Assembly (NCBI GenBank): GCA_017439185.1
Contig: JAFRTM010000013.1
Span: 1 to 64,000 of the forward strand
Reading direction: 5' to 3'
Source: Bacteroidales bacterium
GTDB taxonomy: Bacteria > Bacteroidota > Bacteroidia > Bacteroidales > P3
Length of the DNA: 64,000 nucleotides
How positions within the stretch are numbered: the stretch's first letter is position 1; each line of letters starts with the position of its first letter. The notes beneath the pieces were generated by a model, which was given only the letters and a program-made list of their open reading frames with translations, searched no databases and was not told the origin of the DNA. Of the stretch, positions 42,374-51,520 are shown piece after piece. The position numbers and the translations under genes were made by a program.

Positions 42374-42961
42374 TTAGGGCAGAGGAACGAGGCCGTTGAA
42401 ACCCATGAAAGCCATGGCGAGGATGCCGGCGGAGACAAGTGCGATGGGAATACCTTTCATTCCCTTGGGTACACCGGTAAGTTCCATCTGCTCACGGATG
42501 CCGGCGAAAATGACGAGGGCCAGCGTGAAGCCTACCGAGATGGCAGCGGCATAGATAAGGCTCTGGCCGAGGGTCATCTGCTTCTGCACTACGAGTATGG
42601 CGACACCGAGTACCGCACAGTTGGTGGTGATCAACGGCAGAAACACTCCAAGCGCCTGATACAACGCTGGAGCAATCTTTTTGAGTATGATCTCGACCAT
42701 CTGCACCAAGGCGGCAATCACGAGGATATAGGCGATGGTTTGGAGGTAACCCAAACCAAACGGCACAAGCACATACTGATTCAACAGCCACGTCACCAAA
42801 GTGGCAAGTATCATGACGAACAGCACTGCGCCGCCCATTCCGACGGAACTCTTAACATCTTTGGAGACTCCGAGGAAGGGGCATATTCCGAGGAACTGCG
42901 AAAGAACCACGTTGTTGACAAAGATGGCTCCGATGATGAGTGCAAAAATTCCAATTTCCAT
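42374..42961 (-). CDS. rnfA: RnfA, electron transport complex subunit A
   Basis: 195 residues with six transmembrane helices. Motifs FVNNVVLSQFLGICPFLGVS and LPLITTNCAVLGVA fit RnfA (NqrE differs in the second motif). RnfA is one of the two membrane subunits holding the Fe-S or flavin link of the Rnf complex, which couples ferredoxin oxidation by NAD+ to Na+ or H+ export. The other rnf genes are not in this window; the next gene upstream is an oxaloacetate decarboxylase-type carboxyltransferase 31 bp away, so rnfA is separated from the usual rnfBCDGE set or ends a mixed operon. Confidence 0.95.
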   Translation of the reverse strand: MEIGIFALIIGAIFVNNVVLSQFLGICPFLGVSKDVKSSVGMGGAVLFVMILATLVTWLLNQYVLVPFGLGYLQTIAYILVIAALVQMVEIILKKIAPALYQALGVFLPLITTNCAVLGVAILVVQKQMTLGQSLIYAAAISVGFTLALVIFAGIREQMELTGVPKGMKGIPIALVSAGILAMAFMGFNGLVPLP

Positions 42962-42992
42962 TGTTCTTGTATTTTGTGTTGTTTACTTCTTT

Positions 42993-44768
42993 TTATTCGA
43001 TCCAGCCGAGGATGTCGCCTTTCTTGACCATCTGGCCTTGTTTTACACATGTTCCCACAATGCTGCCGGCTCTGGTGGCGGGGACAGTCATCATGCCGTA
43101 GGAGGCTTCGATGAAGCATATCACTGCGCCTTCGGCATATTTGGTACCGGGCACGGGCGGCACCGAGGTGTCTTTGAAATCCATCTCCCACAGCAGTCGT
43201 CCAGTGGCTGACGCCACTATCGGGGTTGCGTTGGGACGGTTGATGTCAATATAGTTGAATGCGCGCTCGGAAGCTTGCGTGGGAGCCAGCATGACCGGTG
43301 CGTTCTTCGCGGCACGCAGTTTCTCGACTTCCTTGTTGAAGCGGTCTTTGGCGATACCGCTCTTGTAGTCGCGATACTGACGGTCGTGCATGGCCAGCTC
43401 GAAGAGCTCTTCGTCGTCTTCGCCGCGATCCCAGCCGTTCTCCTCCATCTCCTTGATATATTCGGGCAGTGCGTCGGGATAGAACTCCTGCGGGTTGCCG
43501 GTGTAGAACTCCTGGCCGCTCTGTTTGGCGAGTTCCACGATTTCGGGAGCCAACGGTCCGGGCAACTTGCCGGCACGGCCTAATATCATGCTCCACGAGT
43601 CTTTGTCTATCTGGCTGAAGCGCGGCTTGCCCTGTGCAAGCGACAGCAGGTTCATCACGGCGATGTTTTTGGTGTATTGGCTGAACGGCGTCACCAGTGG
43701 GGGATATCCAAGCATAGGCCAGATATGCTCCACTTCTTGGAACAGCTGTACGGTGAGTTCCTCAAACGACACTTCGGGTTTGCCCGCTTTTTTCAGTGCC
43801 ATATTGATGGCTCCGTGAACTCCTTTCAGGTCGCTCATCATGCTTCCCATCATACCGCCCGGCAGGCCGCAGCCAACCAGCAGAGAGGTGCTTATGCGGT
43901 TGCCCGGGTTGATGTAAAGTCCGAGGAAGTCATCGACGAACTCCTGGGTAAGCTTGCGGGCTTCCATATAGGCTTCCATGTTGATGTCTTTCACCAGGAA
44001 TCCTGCATCTTTCAGCATCGCCTGAACTGAGATGACATCGGGATGGACCATTCCCCACGACAGCGGCTCCATGGCGCAGTCGATAACGTCGGCACCGGCT
44101 TTGGCCACTTCGAGAGTCGAGGCCATAGAGAGTCCGGGACCCGTGTGACCGTGGTACTGCACTTTGATGTGCGGATATTTCTTCTTCATCTCGTAGACGA
44201 GTTTGCCGAGCGTAGCCGGACGGCCGACGCCTGCCATGTCTTTCAGGGCAATTTCGTCAGCTCCGAACTCGACCAGCTTATCGACGATGGACATGTAATA
44301 TTCAACAGTGTGTATCGGAGAGTGGGTAATAGAGAGTGCAGCCTGCGATATCATTCCGGCCTCTTTGGCATATTTCACCGAGAGTTCGAGATTGCGGGGG
44401 TCGTTCAGTCCGCAGAAGGAACGCATGATATCTACACCTTGCGCTTTCTTTACCTTGCACATCAGTTGGCGGACATCTTTCGGCACGCCGTACATACGCA
44501 GTCCGTTGAGGGCACGCTCGAGCATGTGGGTCTGTATTCCGGCCTTGTTGAACTCTTTGGTCCAGGCCCTTACTGCCTTGTTGGGATTCTCGCCATACAT
44601 AAGGTTTACCTGCTCGAAGGCGCCTCCATTGGTCTCGATGCGGTCAAAACAGCCCATGGAAACGATAACCGGGGCGATTCTTACCAACTGGTCGACACGT
44701 GGCTGATATTTTCCTGAAGACTGCCACATATCACGGTAAACAAGGCTAAATTGTATTTCTCGTGCCAT
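42993..44768 (-). CDS. Oxaloacetate decarboxylase/pyruvate carboxylase-type carboxyltransferase with a degenerate biotinyl domain
   Basis: 591 residues. The N-terminal ~470 residues form the carboxyltransferase barrel: metal and substrate motifs YRDMWQSS, IALKDMAGVG with the catalytic Lys, and VQYHGHTGPGLSMA. The C-terminal lipoyl/biotinyl-like fold ends IEASYGMMTVPATRAGSIVG. Where a biotin acceptor would have EAMKM, this has EASYGM, so no biotin Lys is present. The enzyme would move carboxyl groups between oxaloacetate and a separate biotin carrier, or the domain has another role. The promoter TATCTTTG lies at 44847-44854. It is upstream of rnfA, consistent with Na+-coupled energy metabolism. 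Confidence 0.93.
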   Translation of the reverse strand: MAREIQFSLVYRDMWQSSGKYQPRVDQLVRIAPVIVSMGCFDRIETNGGAFEQVNLMYGENPNKAVRAWTKEFNKAGIQTHMLERALNGLRMYGVPKDVRQLMCKVKKAQGVDIMRSFCGLNDPRNLELSVKYAKEAGMISQAALSITHSPIHTVEYYMSIVDKLVEFGADEIALKDMAGVGRPATLGKLVYEMKKKYPHIKVQYHGHTGPGLSMASTLEVAKAGADVIDCAMEPLSWGMVHPDVISVQAMLKDAGFLVKDINMEAYMEARKLTQEFVDDFLGLYINPGNRISTSLLVGCGLPGGMMGSMMSDLKGVHGAINMALKKAGKPEVSFEELTVQLFQEVEHIWPMLGYPPLVTPFSQYTKNIAVMNLLSLAQGKPRFSQIDKDSWSMILGRAGKLPGPLAPEIVELAKQSGQEFYTGNPQEFYPDALPEYIKEMEENGWDRGEDDEELFELAMHDRQYRDYKSGIAKDRFNKEVEKLRAAKNAPVMLAPTQASERAFNYIDINRPNATPIVASATGRLLWEMDFKDTSVPPVPGTKYAEGAVICFIEASYGMMTVPATRAGSIVGTCVKQGQMVKKGDILGWIE

Positions 44769-44846
44769 AAAATATTACCTTTCTTTATATCTATTATACT
44801 GATTCACAACTGGTCGCATAATTTTATGCGACTTTTATTCCGATAG

Positions 44847-44854
44847 CAAAGATA
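44847..44854 (-). promoter_or_regulatory. -7 element for the carboxyltransferase-rnfA operon
   Basis: TATCTTTG on the minus strand, 78 bp upstream of ATG 44768. Confidence 0.65.
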
Positions 44855-44865
44855 CGAATTATTTT

Positions 44866-45681
44866 TTATAATACGCAAGAAAAAAATAATTTTTCTGCAT
44901 TTTGTGTTGTCTGCCGAGCCACTTCGTCAAGTGTCAAATCCTTTATGGCAGCCACTTTTCGGGCCACTTCAACGATGTAGGCCGACTCGTTGCGCTTGCC
45001 TCTGTGGGGAACGGGGGCGAGGTAGGGTGCGTCGGTTTCGAGGACGATATTTTCAATGGGGACAGCGGCAACAACGTCGGCCATAAGGGATTTTTTATAG
45101 GTGACCACTCCGCCGATGCCGAGATAAAAGCCGTGTGAGACAGCGCATAACGCTTGCTTCACTGTGCCGCTGAAGCAGTGGAGAACACCTCCCGGTTGCT
45201 GCTCTGCAAACTCTTTTTCGATGAGGTGGAAGAAGTCGTCGTATGCGTCGGATTCCCCGTCTTTGGCATTGCGCAGGTGCAGGCTCACTGGCAGATGACG
45301 CTCCAGTGCCCAGCGTAATTGACAACGCAGAACTTCATTCTGCTCTGCGGCGTAGGTCATATCCCAATAATAGTCGAGGCCAATCTCTCCAATGGCGACG
45401 AAACGTTCTGGATATTCCGCCAGCCAACGCGACACTTCCGCCAACTCTGACTGGTAATTTGCGTCAACAGAGGTCGGGTGCAGCCCCATCATAGGGTAAC
45501 AGACACCTTCATAGTCATCGACCATGCTCATCAGGGCGGAATGTTCTTTGCTATCTACGGCTGGAAGCAGTATCTTAGATACTCCACACTCAAGTGCCCG
45601 TGCCATCACCTCACGCCGATCAGCATCAAACTCTTCGCTGTAGAGATGAGAATGAGTGTCTATCAGTACGTGGCTGTTCAT
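44866..45681 (-). CDS. TatD-family metal-dependent hydrolase
   Basis: 271 residues. Metal ligands are visible in DTHSHLY, GEIGLDYYW, SLHLRNA, LHCFSG, and LETDAPYLAP, the standard TatD order. TatD enzymes act as metal-dependent DNases (3'-5' exonuclease, DNA repair and fragmentation) in the cytosol. Its start overlaps the end of the DUF2520 gene by 4 bp, and the two are cotranscribed. Confidence 0.95.
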   Translation of the reverse strand: MNSHVLIDTHSHLYSEEFDADRREVMARALECGVSKILLPAVDSKEHSALMSMVDDYEGVCYPMMGLHPTSVDANYQSELAEVSRWLAEYPERFVAIGEIGLDYYWDMTYAAEQNEVLRCQLRWALERHLPVSLHLRNAKDGESDAYDDFFHLIEKEFAEQQPGGVLHCFSGTVKQALCAVSHGFYLGIGGVVTYKKSLMADVVAAVPIENIVLETDAPYLAPVPHRGKRNESAYIVEVARKVAAIKDLTLDEVARQTTQNAEKLFFSCVL

Positions 45682-46442
45682 TGTTTTTGGTATCTTATAA
45701 GTTCGGTGAGCGCATCATAAACGTGCAGTAGTTCGGGGTTCCCTTCCAGCATCGCCCGCTGGCGCTCAATGGTGGCGCGGTCGTCCCTGGCGGCAGGACC
45801 GGTTTGCAGTGTGCTGAGGTTGCCAGATGACACTTGGCTGGCGGTGGCTTGGATGATTGGTAGGAGTACTGAAAAATCGATATTTCTGGAAGACAGAAAC
45901 TGTTCTGCTGAAGCATTCAGTGAATTTACAAAGTTGTTGACGAACACTGCCGCCAGATGTGTCCACTTCCGTTGCTCGCAGTTCATCGTATAGATATGTT
46001 CTGAAATCATGGATGCGAGTAGTCGTATTGCGCGGAAAGTCTTGTCGTCGCTGCCTTCTATGCAGATCGGTAATGAAGAATAGTCCATAACCTTGCCTTT
46101 CACAAAGGAGGTGGGACTCCAAAGCACTCCGTATGAACTCGATGTGTCGCGGAGAATATCTGCCGAAACGCTGCCGGAAGTGTGTACTACCAACGAGTCG
46201 CCAAGTTTCAGCTGGTCAGCAACGCAGGAAATGGCATCGTCGGTTACTGCTATGATGTAACAGTCTGCCAATCCCACAGTCTCTTGCAGCGAGGTGGTAG
46301 CACGACAACCAAGAACTTTAGCCAAGTCATCGGCGTGATCGGCATTTCTTGACCATACAACCGTCACCACTGCTCCTGCCTGCTTGAAAGCCAATCCTAA
46401 ATGGGTTGCCACATTGCCGGAGCCGATCAGTGCGATTTCCAT
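45678..46442 (-). CDS. Rossmann-fold/DUF2520 NAD(P)-binding protein
   Basis: 254 residues. The N-terminus IALIGSGNVATHLGLAFKQAG is a dinucleotide-binding motif, followed by a DUF2520-type C-terminal domain of helices (QRKWTHLAAVFVNNFVNSLNA). The family resembles pyrroline-5-carboxylate or 2-dehydropantoate reductase-like enzymes; the substrate is unknown. It overlaps tatD by 4 bp, and the coupling to tatD is common in this phylum. Confidence 0.92.
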   Translation of the reverse strand: MEIALIGSGNVATHLGLAFKQAGAVVTVVWSRNADHADDLAKVLGCRATTSLQETVGLADCYIIAVTDDAISCVADQLKLGDSLVVHTSGSVSADILRDTSSSYGVLWSPTSFVKGKVMDYSSLPICIEGSDDKTFRAIRLLASMISEHIYTMNCEQRKWTHLAAVFVNNFVNSLNASAEQFLSSRNIDFSVLLPIIQATASQVSSGNLSTLQTGPAARDDRATIERQRAMLEGNPELLHVYDALTELIRYQKQ

Positions 46443-46521
46443 TGGTCAGAATAAAGGTAAATCTCTATTTCGAGGATGCGAGGTTTATTCTATAATGATA
46501 TTTGCAAGTTGATGGCCGCAA

Positions 46522-46743
46522 TCAATATTCGTCTTCTTCAAAGAAGAAATCCTCTTTTGTCGGGTAGTCTGGCCATATATCTTCGATTGTTTCGTATTGC
46601 TCACCCTCATCCTCAATCTCTTGTAAATTCTCAATCACCTCCATAGGGGCACCTGTACGCTGAGCATAGTCTATAAGTTCTTCCTTGGTGGCAGGCCAAG
46701 GCGCATCTTCCAATTTTGAAGCCAATTCAAGTGTCCAATACAT
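46522..46743 (-). CDS. DUF2795-like small acidic protein
   Basis: 73 residues. LELASKLEDAPWPATKEELIDYAQRTGAPMEVIENLQ fits the DUF2795 pattern (a small helical fold), and the C-terminal half is very acidic (EIEDEGEQYETIEDIW). The family is widespread but uncharacterised. The promoter TATTTTTG at 46822-46829 and the start at 46743 give a leader of about 80 nt, so it is monocistronic. Confidence 0.85.
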   Translation of the reverse strand: MYWTLELASKLEDAPWPATKEELIDYAQRTGAPMEVIENLQEIEDEGEQYETIEDIWPDYPTKEDFFFEEDEY

Positions 46744-46821
46744 AATTAATACGATCTAGTTGTTATCTATATTATTGTGTTTCAGTTATTAGTTAGCGAT
46801 ATATGCGCTACAATTATTTTG

Positions 46822-46829
46822 CAAAAATA
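46822..46829 (-). promoter_or_regulatory. -7 element for the DUF2795 gene
   Basis: TATTTTTG on the minus strand, about 80 bp from the start codon. Confidence 0.6.
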
Positions 46830-46860
46830 CACCTTTTCTTATAAAAGACAAACTATAATG

Positions 46861-47409
46861 CTATATTTTTTTGAAAGTTTCTTCAAATCCTTGTGCTACA
46901 ACCAGTTTGCGTGATAACACAAAGAGGTAGTCCGACAAACGGTTGAGATACCTCATCAACAACGGCTCCACTGGGGCTTCTTCGGCCAACGAGACCACTC
47001 TCCTCTCGGCTCGCCGGCACACACAGCGTGCCACATGGCATTGTGCTCCGGCTACACTCCCTCCAGCGGTAACGAAACTCCTCAACTTTGGCAGCTCTGT
47101 CTCGTATGCGTCAATCCATTGTTCCAATTTTGCTATGTCAGATTCGGACAGTTGCGGCATCTTGTCGTAAAGGTCCCCCGGCTCGGTGGCAAGGAGGGTC
47201 TGCACGGTGAAGAGGTCGTCCTGTATGGTTTTCAGTTGGGTGTAGATTGCCTCGCTGAGGGGCTTGGCATATTCGGCCACAAGTCCCACATGGGAGTTCA
47301 ATTCATCGACTGTCCCGTACGATTCTACCCTCAGGTCGTCTTTCTTCACTCGGGTTCCTCCTACCAGTGAGGTGGTCCCTTTGTCTCCGGTCTTTGTATA
47401 TACGCCCAT
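46861..47409 (-). CDS. ATP:cob(I)alamin adenosyltransferase, PduO type
   Basis: 182 residues. The N-terminal ATP-binding motif YTKTGDKGTTSLVGG and VESYGTVDELNSHVG are diagnostic of PduO-type adenosyltransferases. HVARCVCRRAERRV and the C-terminal LNRLSDYLFVLSR complete the family pattern. The enzyme makes adenosylcobalamin, used by methylmalonyl-CoA mutase and related enzymes. It overlaps the NifU-like gene by one base, at the end of a long operon. Confidence 0.95.
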   Translation of the reverse strand: MGVYTKTGDKGTTSLVGGTRVKKDDLRVESYGTVDELNSHVGLVAEYAKPLSEAIYTQLKTIQDDLFTVQTLLATEPGDLYDKMPQLSESDIAKLEQWIDAYETELPKLRSFVTAGGSVAGAQCHVARCVCRRAERRVVSLAEEAPVEPLLMRYLNRLSDYLFVLSRKLVVAQGFEETFKKI

Positions 47410-47657
47410 TACATAACCCTTTCTACTGACTTCACTTCAGGGATGGCATTTTTTACTGCGGTCTCTATGCCTTGCTTCAGCGTCATCATGGCGTGTGGGC
47501 AGGTTCCGCAATGGCCTTGCAACCTGACCATCACCACCCCTTCGTTGGTCATATCTACATATTCTACATCGCCTCCGTCCTGTTGGAGATATACCCTTAT
47601 CTGGTCGAGGGCGTTCTTTACTTTTCTTTCTATTACTACTTTCTCCTCGTCTGTCAT
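47409..47657 (-). CDS. NifU-like (C-terminal domain) Fe-S scaffold protein
   Basis: 82 residues. The NifU C-terminal domain has GHCGTCPHAMMTLKQGIE, with the CxxC pair that holds a transient iron-sulfur cluster. It is a stand-alone Nfu-type carrier, cytosolic, passing clusters to target enzymes. Its gene lies 7 bp after mrp and overlaps the adenosyltransferase gene by one base. Mrp and Nfu are both Fe-S assembly factors, so this pairing is functionally sensible. Confidence 0.95.
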   Translation of the reverse strand: MTDEEKVVIERKVKNALDQIRVYLQQDGGDVEYVDMTNEGVVMVRLQGHCGTCPHAMMTLKQGIETAVKNAIPEVKSVERVM

Positions 47658-47664
47658 GGTTGTG

Positions 47665-48738
47665 TTATTTAGTGTTCTCTAATTTGCAAATCTCTTTTAT
47701 CGTGTTTTCGGCCACTGCCATAAAGGCCTCGCTTTCGGGAGTGGAAGTGTCGGACCACAGCGCCACCGGCTTGCCGTTGTCGCCGCTCTCGGCTATGCTC
47801 TGCACCAACGGGATTTCGCCCAGCAACGGTATCTCCATCTCTTCGGCCAGTCTGCGGCAACCGCCTTTGCCGAAAATGTAATACTTGTTATTGGGCAACT
47901 CGGCGGGCGTGAAATAGGCCATATTCTCCACAAATCCCAACACGGGTATGTCTATGCCCGGATTGCGGAACATCTCTACGCCTCTCACCACATCGGCCAG
48001 CGCCACTTGCTGCGGCGTGCTCACGATGATGGCTCCGGTCACGGGCAGGGTTTGCGCTATGGTGAGCTGTATGTCTCCTGTTCCCGGAGGCATATCCACC
48101 ACGAGGTAGTCGATCTCGTCCCACCACGTCTCGGTGAGGAGTTGCTTGAGTGCCCCGCTGGCCATCGGCCCTCTCCACACTATGGCTTTGTCAGTGTCTA
48201 CCAGGAATCCGACGGACATCAGTTTTATGTTGTATTTCTCCACGGGCACCATATAGGTCTTGTCGCCGTGTTTCTCGCCGTATATGTCTTCTTGCTGGAT
48301 GTTAAACATGATAGGAATGGAAGGGCCGTAGATGTCGGCGTCTATCAGTCCCACTTTGGCTCCGGTCTTGGCCAGAGATACAGCCAAATTCACCGCTACG
48401 GTGCTCTTTCCTACTCCTCCTTTGCCGCTGGCTACCAGTATGGTGTGCTTTATGTTGGGGAACATCTCCTCGGGACTTGGCTGCTCTATCTTACGGATGG
48501 TGAGGTTCACCGTGACGTTGGCGTTGCGGTCCACATATTCGTGTATTGCATTCACACAATCGTCGCTCATCCGTTGCTTCATCGGACATCCGGCGGTGGT
48601 AAGCACCAGGTCGAAGGTGACTTTCAATCCCTCGATGGCGATATTCTCAATCATCCCTAACTCTATGAGATTTCTCCCGAGGTCGGGGTCGTTCACATGG
48701 CTCAATGCCATTTCTATTTGTGTCTTTGTAATGCTCAT
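47665..48738 (-). CDS. Mrp/NBP35-type ATP-binding protein
   Basis: 357 residues from ATG 48738. The longer open frame to 48978 is excluded, as its N-terminal part has an unnatural Arg-rich composition and overlaps the upstream tlpA-like gene. The DUF59 domain comes first (residues about 1-90, DPDLGRNLIELGMI, LTTAGCP), then the deviant Walker A VASGKGGVGKSTVAVNL. The usual C-terminal CxxC is missing: GFVENMAYFTPAELPNNKYY has no Cys, as in other Bacteroidota members. Mrp proteins move Fe-S clusters. It lies 35 bp after the TlpA-like gene. Confidence 0.95.
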   Translation of the reverse strand: MSITKTQIEMALSHVNDPDLGRNLIELGMIENIAIEGLKVTFDLVLTTAGCPMKQRMSDDCVNAIHEYVDRNANVTVNLTIRKIEQPSPEEMFPNIKHTILVASGKGGVGKSTVAVNLAVSLAKTGAKVGLIDADIYGPSIPIMFNIQQEDIYGEKHGDKTYMVPVEKYNIKLMSVGFLVDTDKAIVWRGPMASGALKQLLTETWWDEIDYLVVDMPPGTGDIQLTIAQTLPVTGAIIVSTPQQVALADVVRGVEMFRNPGIDIPVLGFVENMAYFTPAELPNNKYYIFGKGGCRRLAEEMEIPLLGEIPLVQSIAESGDNGKPVALWSDTSTPESEAFMAVAENTIKEICKLENTK

Positions 48739-48773
48739 TTTTATTGTGTTTATGTTTTCTCTATTCGATTTCG

Positions 48774-49895
48774 TCAGTCTCCCAGCAGTTCTGCCAGTTT
48801 GGCCGCCAGTTCTTCTCCTCTCAGTTTGGTGGCGATCACTCGCCCTTCTCTGTCGATCAATACGGTGTGCGGTATCGAGCTCACGCCGTATGACCGTCCT
48901 CCGCTGGAGGTCCATCCGTTGAGGTCGCTTACATGGTTCTCCCATACTTGCCCCGTGTTTGCTATGGCATTTATCCATGCGTTGCGGTCTTTGTCGAGCG
49001 ACACGCTATAGACGTCGAAGCCTTTGTCTTTGTATTTATTGTACAACCTCACCACGTTGGGCATCTCGGCTCGGCAGGGAGCGCACCACGAGGCCCAGAA
49101 GTCTATCAGCACCACTTTCCCTCTCAGCGAGCTGAGCTTCCTGATGTTTCCGTCCTTGTCTTTCATCGCTATTTCGGGGGCCTGTGAGCCTGCCTTCATC
49201 GTGGTAGCCACTTTCTGCGCCACATTAGCTACAAAGATGTCGTCGGAATTGTCTTTCTCCAGACTGTGTAGCACTTTCTCGTACAGCTCTATGTTGTTCT
49301 GGTAGTCGTCGTCGAAGTAGGTTACCAGGAATGCGGCCATCAGGCAGTCGCTATTGTTGGCTATCAGCTGTTTAATGTTTTGACGTTCTTTCAGCTGTAT
49401 CTGCTGCTGTTCCCGGGTTATCTCTTGCCTGCGGGCTTCGCTGGTCTCGGGGGCTGAGTATTCTGCATTCGTGCGTTTGAGGCCGGCGAGCGTGGCATAG
49501 CGCTCGGCGTTGAATTGCTGGTACAGCGTCATGTTTTTCGACCCTTTGGCTCCCTCCAGTTTCAGGTAGCCGAAGTCTTTGTCGTATCTTATGGTAAGGT
49601 CTATTTCTTTGTCTTTCGGCGTTATCATCACATGCAACCGGTCGCGTCCCACTCCGTCGGGTTGTAGCAGGAAGAGGGTGTTTTTCGTTACCTCAAGTGT
49701 CAGGCTGAATTTCCCGTCTTTCGGCAGTTGCAGCCTTGCCCGTTCCTGTAGTTTGTTGCCCACTGCTTCGAGCACCATCATGTTGGTCCCTTCGTCTATC
49801 CCTTTTATTACACCTTTCAGCGTCACGGACTTCGCACTCAGCGGAAGGGCTGCTATCAGCGCTATGATTACTATTATCAGTTGCCTTATCTTCAT
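48774..49895 (-). CDS. TlpA-like thiol-disulfide protein with DUF4369 N-terminus
   Basis: 373 residues. Signal peptide (LIIVIIALIAALPLSA), a DUF4369-type N-terminal beta domain (VTLKGVIKGIDEGTNMMV), a helical linker, then a C-terminal thioredoxin fold with the redox motif ASWCAPCRAEMPNV (about residue 272). It works in the periplasm to reduce or exchange disulfides, often for cytochrome maturation or envelope homeostasis. It overlaps the S41 peptidase gene by 4 bp and is translated after it. Confidence 0.93.
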   Translation of the reverse strand: MKIRQLIIVIIALIAALPLSAKSVTLKGVIKGIDEGTNMMVLEAVGNKLQERARLQLPKDGKFSLTLEVTKNTLFLLQPDGVGRDRLHVMITPKDKEIDLTIRYDKDFGYLKLEGAKGSKNMTLYQQFNAERYATLAGLKRTNAEYSAPETSEARRQEITREQQQIQLKERQNIKQLIANNSDCLMAAFLVTYFDDDYQNNIELYEKVLHSLEKDNSDDIFVANVAQKVATTMKAGSQAPEIAMKDKDGNIRKLSSLRGKVVLIDFWASWCAPCRAEMPNVVRLYNKYKDKGFDVYSVSLDKDRNAWINAIANTGQVWENHVSDLNGWTSSGGRSYGVSSIPHTVLIDREGRVIATKLRGEELAAKLAELLGD

Positions 49896-51502
49896 TGTTT
49901 CTTTGTTTTTGTTGTCTTACTGCCCAGCACCTGCGCCAGCTCATGGTCGGTGGTGGCATATATCTTGTAGAAGGTGGCGGTGCCGAAGAGGTTGTCGGCA
50001 ATGTAGGCCTTCAATGTAGTTCGTATCAGTTTGTCGTATTTTCTTGCACTCTTGGCGTCATATTTTGCATTTTTTCTTTCTCCATATGCTACAAGTTCCT
50101 GTAGTAGCACGTCGCTCACCTCGAAGTTCTTCACAAAGGCATCGGCACTCGGATAGCTCTTTCTCAGCTCTTTGAGGTTCTTGGCTACGTAGTCCAGCGC
50201 CAGGTCGTTTATGCACGACTTGTTCAGCAAGGCGTTGAAATATATAAGGTTGGAGTCTTTGAGGTAGGAGAGGACCTTGTCGGGGAATATGCCGCCTCCG
50301 CCGTATACAACACGCCCTTTCTTGGTGTAGTATTTGGTGGAATCGGTCAACTCCGACACTATCGAGTCGCTTTCCATCTCTTCCAGCATCCTCGTGAGGT
50401 AGCTGGTGTAATACTCGTCGGTCCCTTTGTCGTAGGGCCTCTGGATACAGCGCCCCGAAGGGGTGTAGTATCTCGCTATTGTGAGCCACACGGCACTTCC
50501 GTCGGCGAGGTCGAATTGTTGTTGTACCAGCCCTTTGCCGAAACTACGCCGCCCCACAATGATTCCTCTGTCGTTGTCTTGTATGGCTCCAGCCACCACC
50601 TCGCTGGCGCTCGCCGACATCTCGTCGATCATCACCACCACTTCGCCGCTGTAGAAGGACTCCCGGTCTGAATAGGTGTTCCTCCTCCTCTGATGGGCTC
50701 CGTCGGTATACACTATCAAGTCACCCTTGTCGAGGAGGTCGTTGGCCATCTGCACTGCTATCTCCAGCAGTCCGCCCCCGTTGCCGCGCAGGTCTATTAT
50801 CAGGCGGGTCATCCCTTGCTCTTTCAATGAGGCAAGGGCTTTATGGAAATCCCGGTAGGTGGGGCCAATGAATTTCGTGACTTTTATGTAGCCGGTCTCC
50901 CCGTCTATCATTCCACTATAGGGAACGCTGGGCGTGTTTATCGCGTCGCGTGTGATTTCGCACCTCAGCGGCTTTGACTCTCCGTAGCGTTCCAGGGTCA
51001 GCACCACCTTGGTGCCGCGGTTCCCTCTTATCTTCTTCACCACGTCATCGCTCTTCATCTTCACTCCGCTCACCGTCGTAGTGTCTACTTTTATGATCCG
51101 GTCGCCCGGCTCCACTCCGGCTCTCGCGGCGGGACTTCCCTCCATCACCTGGCTGGCTCTCACCGTGTCGTTGATATGCCGCAACACCACTCCGATGCCG
51201 TCAAAGCCGCCTTGCAGCTCTTCTTCTTGCTTTGACAGCTCTTCTTTTGAGAAATAATGGCTGTGAGGGTCCATACCCATAAGCAGTCCGTTGAGCATCG
51301 CGCTCTGCGCAGAGTCGCTCTCTATCTTATCTACATATTCGTTGTCGATAAGTCTTGTGAGTTCCTCGAGCTTGCTCACCTGCTCTTCCGTTCCTCCCTT
51401 CTTGTCTTTGCTCAGCAGCGGCGCCAGCATAACGCCGCCTACCACACCCAGCAACATCGCCAGCAACACTATACTTTTCCCTGTGGTGTTGTTCTCGTTC
51501 AT
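49892..51502 (-). CDS. S41-family C-terminal processing peptidase
   Basis: 536 residues. One N-terminal transmembrane helix (residues 8-28), a PDZ domain (GFDGIGVVLRHINDTVRASQVMEGSPAARAGVEPGDRI, about residues 95-160), and the peptidase core with MSASASEVVAGAI (catalytic Ser) and SFGKGLVQ (Lys). CtpA-type proteases cut C-termini of envelope proteins. It is the first gene of the chain S41-tlpA-mrp-nfu-adenosyltransferase; three junctions overlap or are under 10 bp and the tlpA-mrp gap is 35 bp. Confidence 0.95.
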   Translation of the reverse strand: MNENNTTGKSIVLLAMLLGVVGGVMLAPLLSKDKKGGTEEQVSKLEELTRLIDNEYVDKIESDSAQSAMLNGLLMGMDPHSHYFSKEELSKQEEELQGGFDGIGVVLRHINDTVRASQVMEGSPAARAGVEPGDRIIKVDTTTVSGVKMKSDDVVKKIRGNRGTKVVLTLERYGESKPLRCEITRDAINTPSVPYSGMIDGETGYIKVTKFIGPTYRDFHKALASLKEQGMTRLIIDLRGNGGGLLEIAVQMANDLLDKGDLIVYTDGAHQRRRNTYSDRESFYSGEVVVMIDEMSASASEVVAGAIQDNDRGIIVGRRSFGKGLVQQQFDLADGSAVWLTIARYYTPSGRCIQRPYDKGTDEYYTSYLTRMLEEMESDSIVSELTDSTKYYTKKGRVVYGGGGIFPDKVLSYLKDSNLIYFNALLNKSCINDLALDYVAKNLKELRKSYPSADAFVKNFEVSDVLLQELVAYGERKNAKYDAKSARKYDKLIRTTLKAYIADNLFGTATFYKIYATTDHELAQVLGSKTTKTKKQ

Positions 51503-51520
51503 CTTCCTCTATTTTTGCAA

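Noticed and set aside
48739-48978. N-terminal extension of the Mrp gene to an upstream ATG
   Set aside because: The extra 80 residues are Arg-rich and overlap the TlpA-like gene; ATG 48738 gives the standard DUF59 start.
51510-51517. Plus-strand TATTTTTG as a promoter
   Set aside because: No plus-strand gene follows; the bases belong to the tail of the terminator between minus-strand genes.
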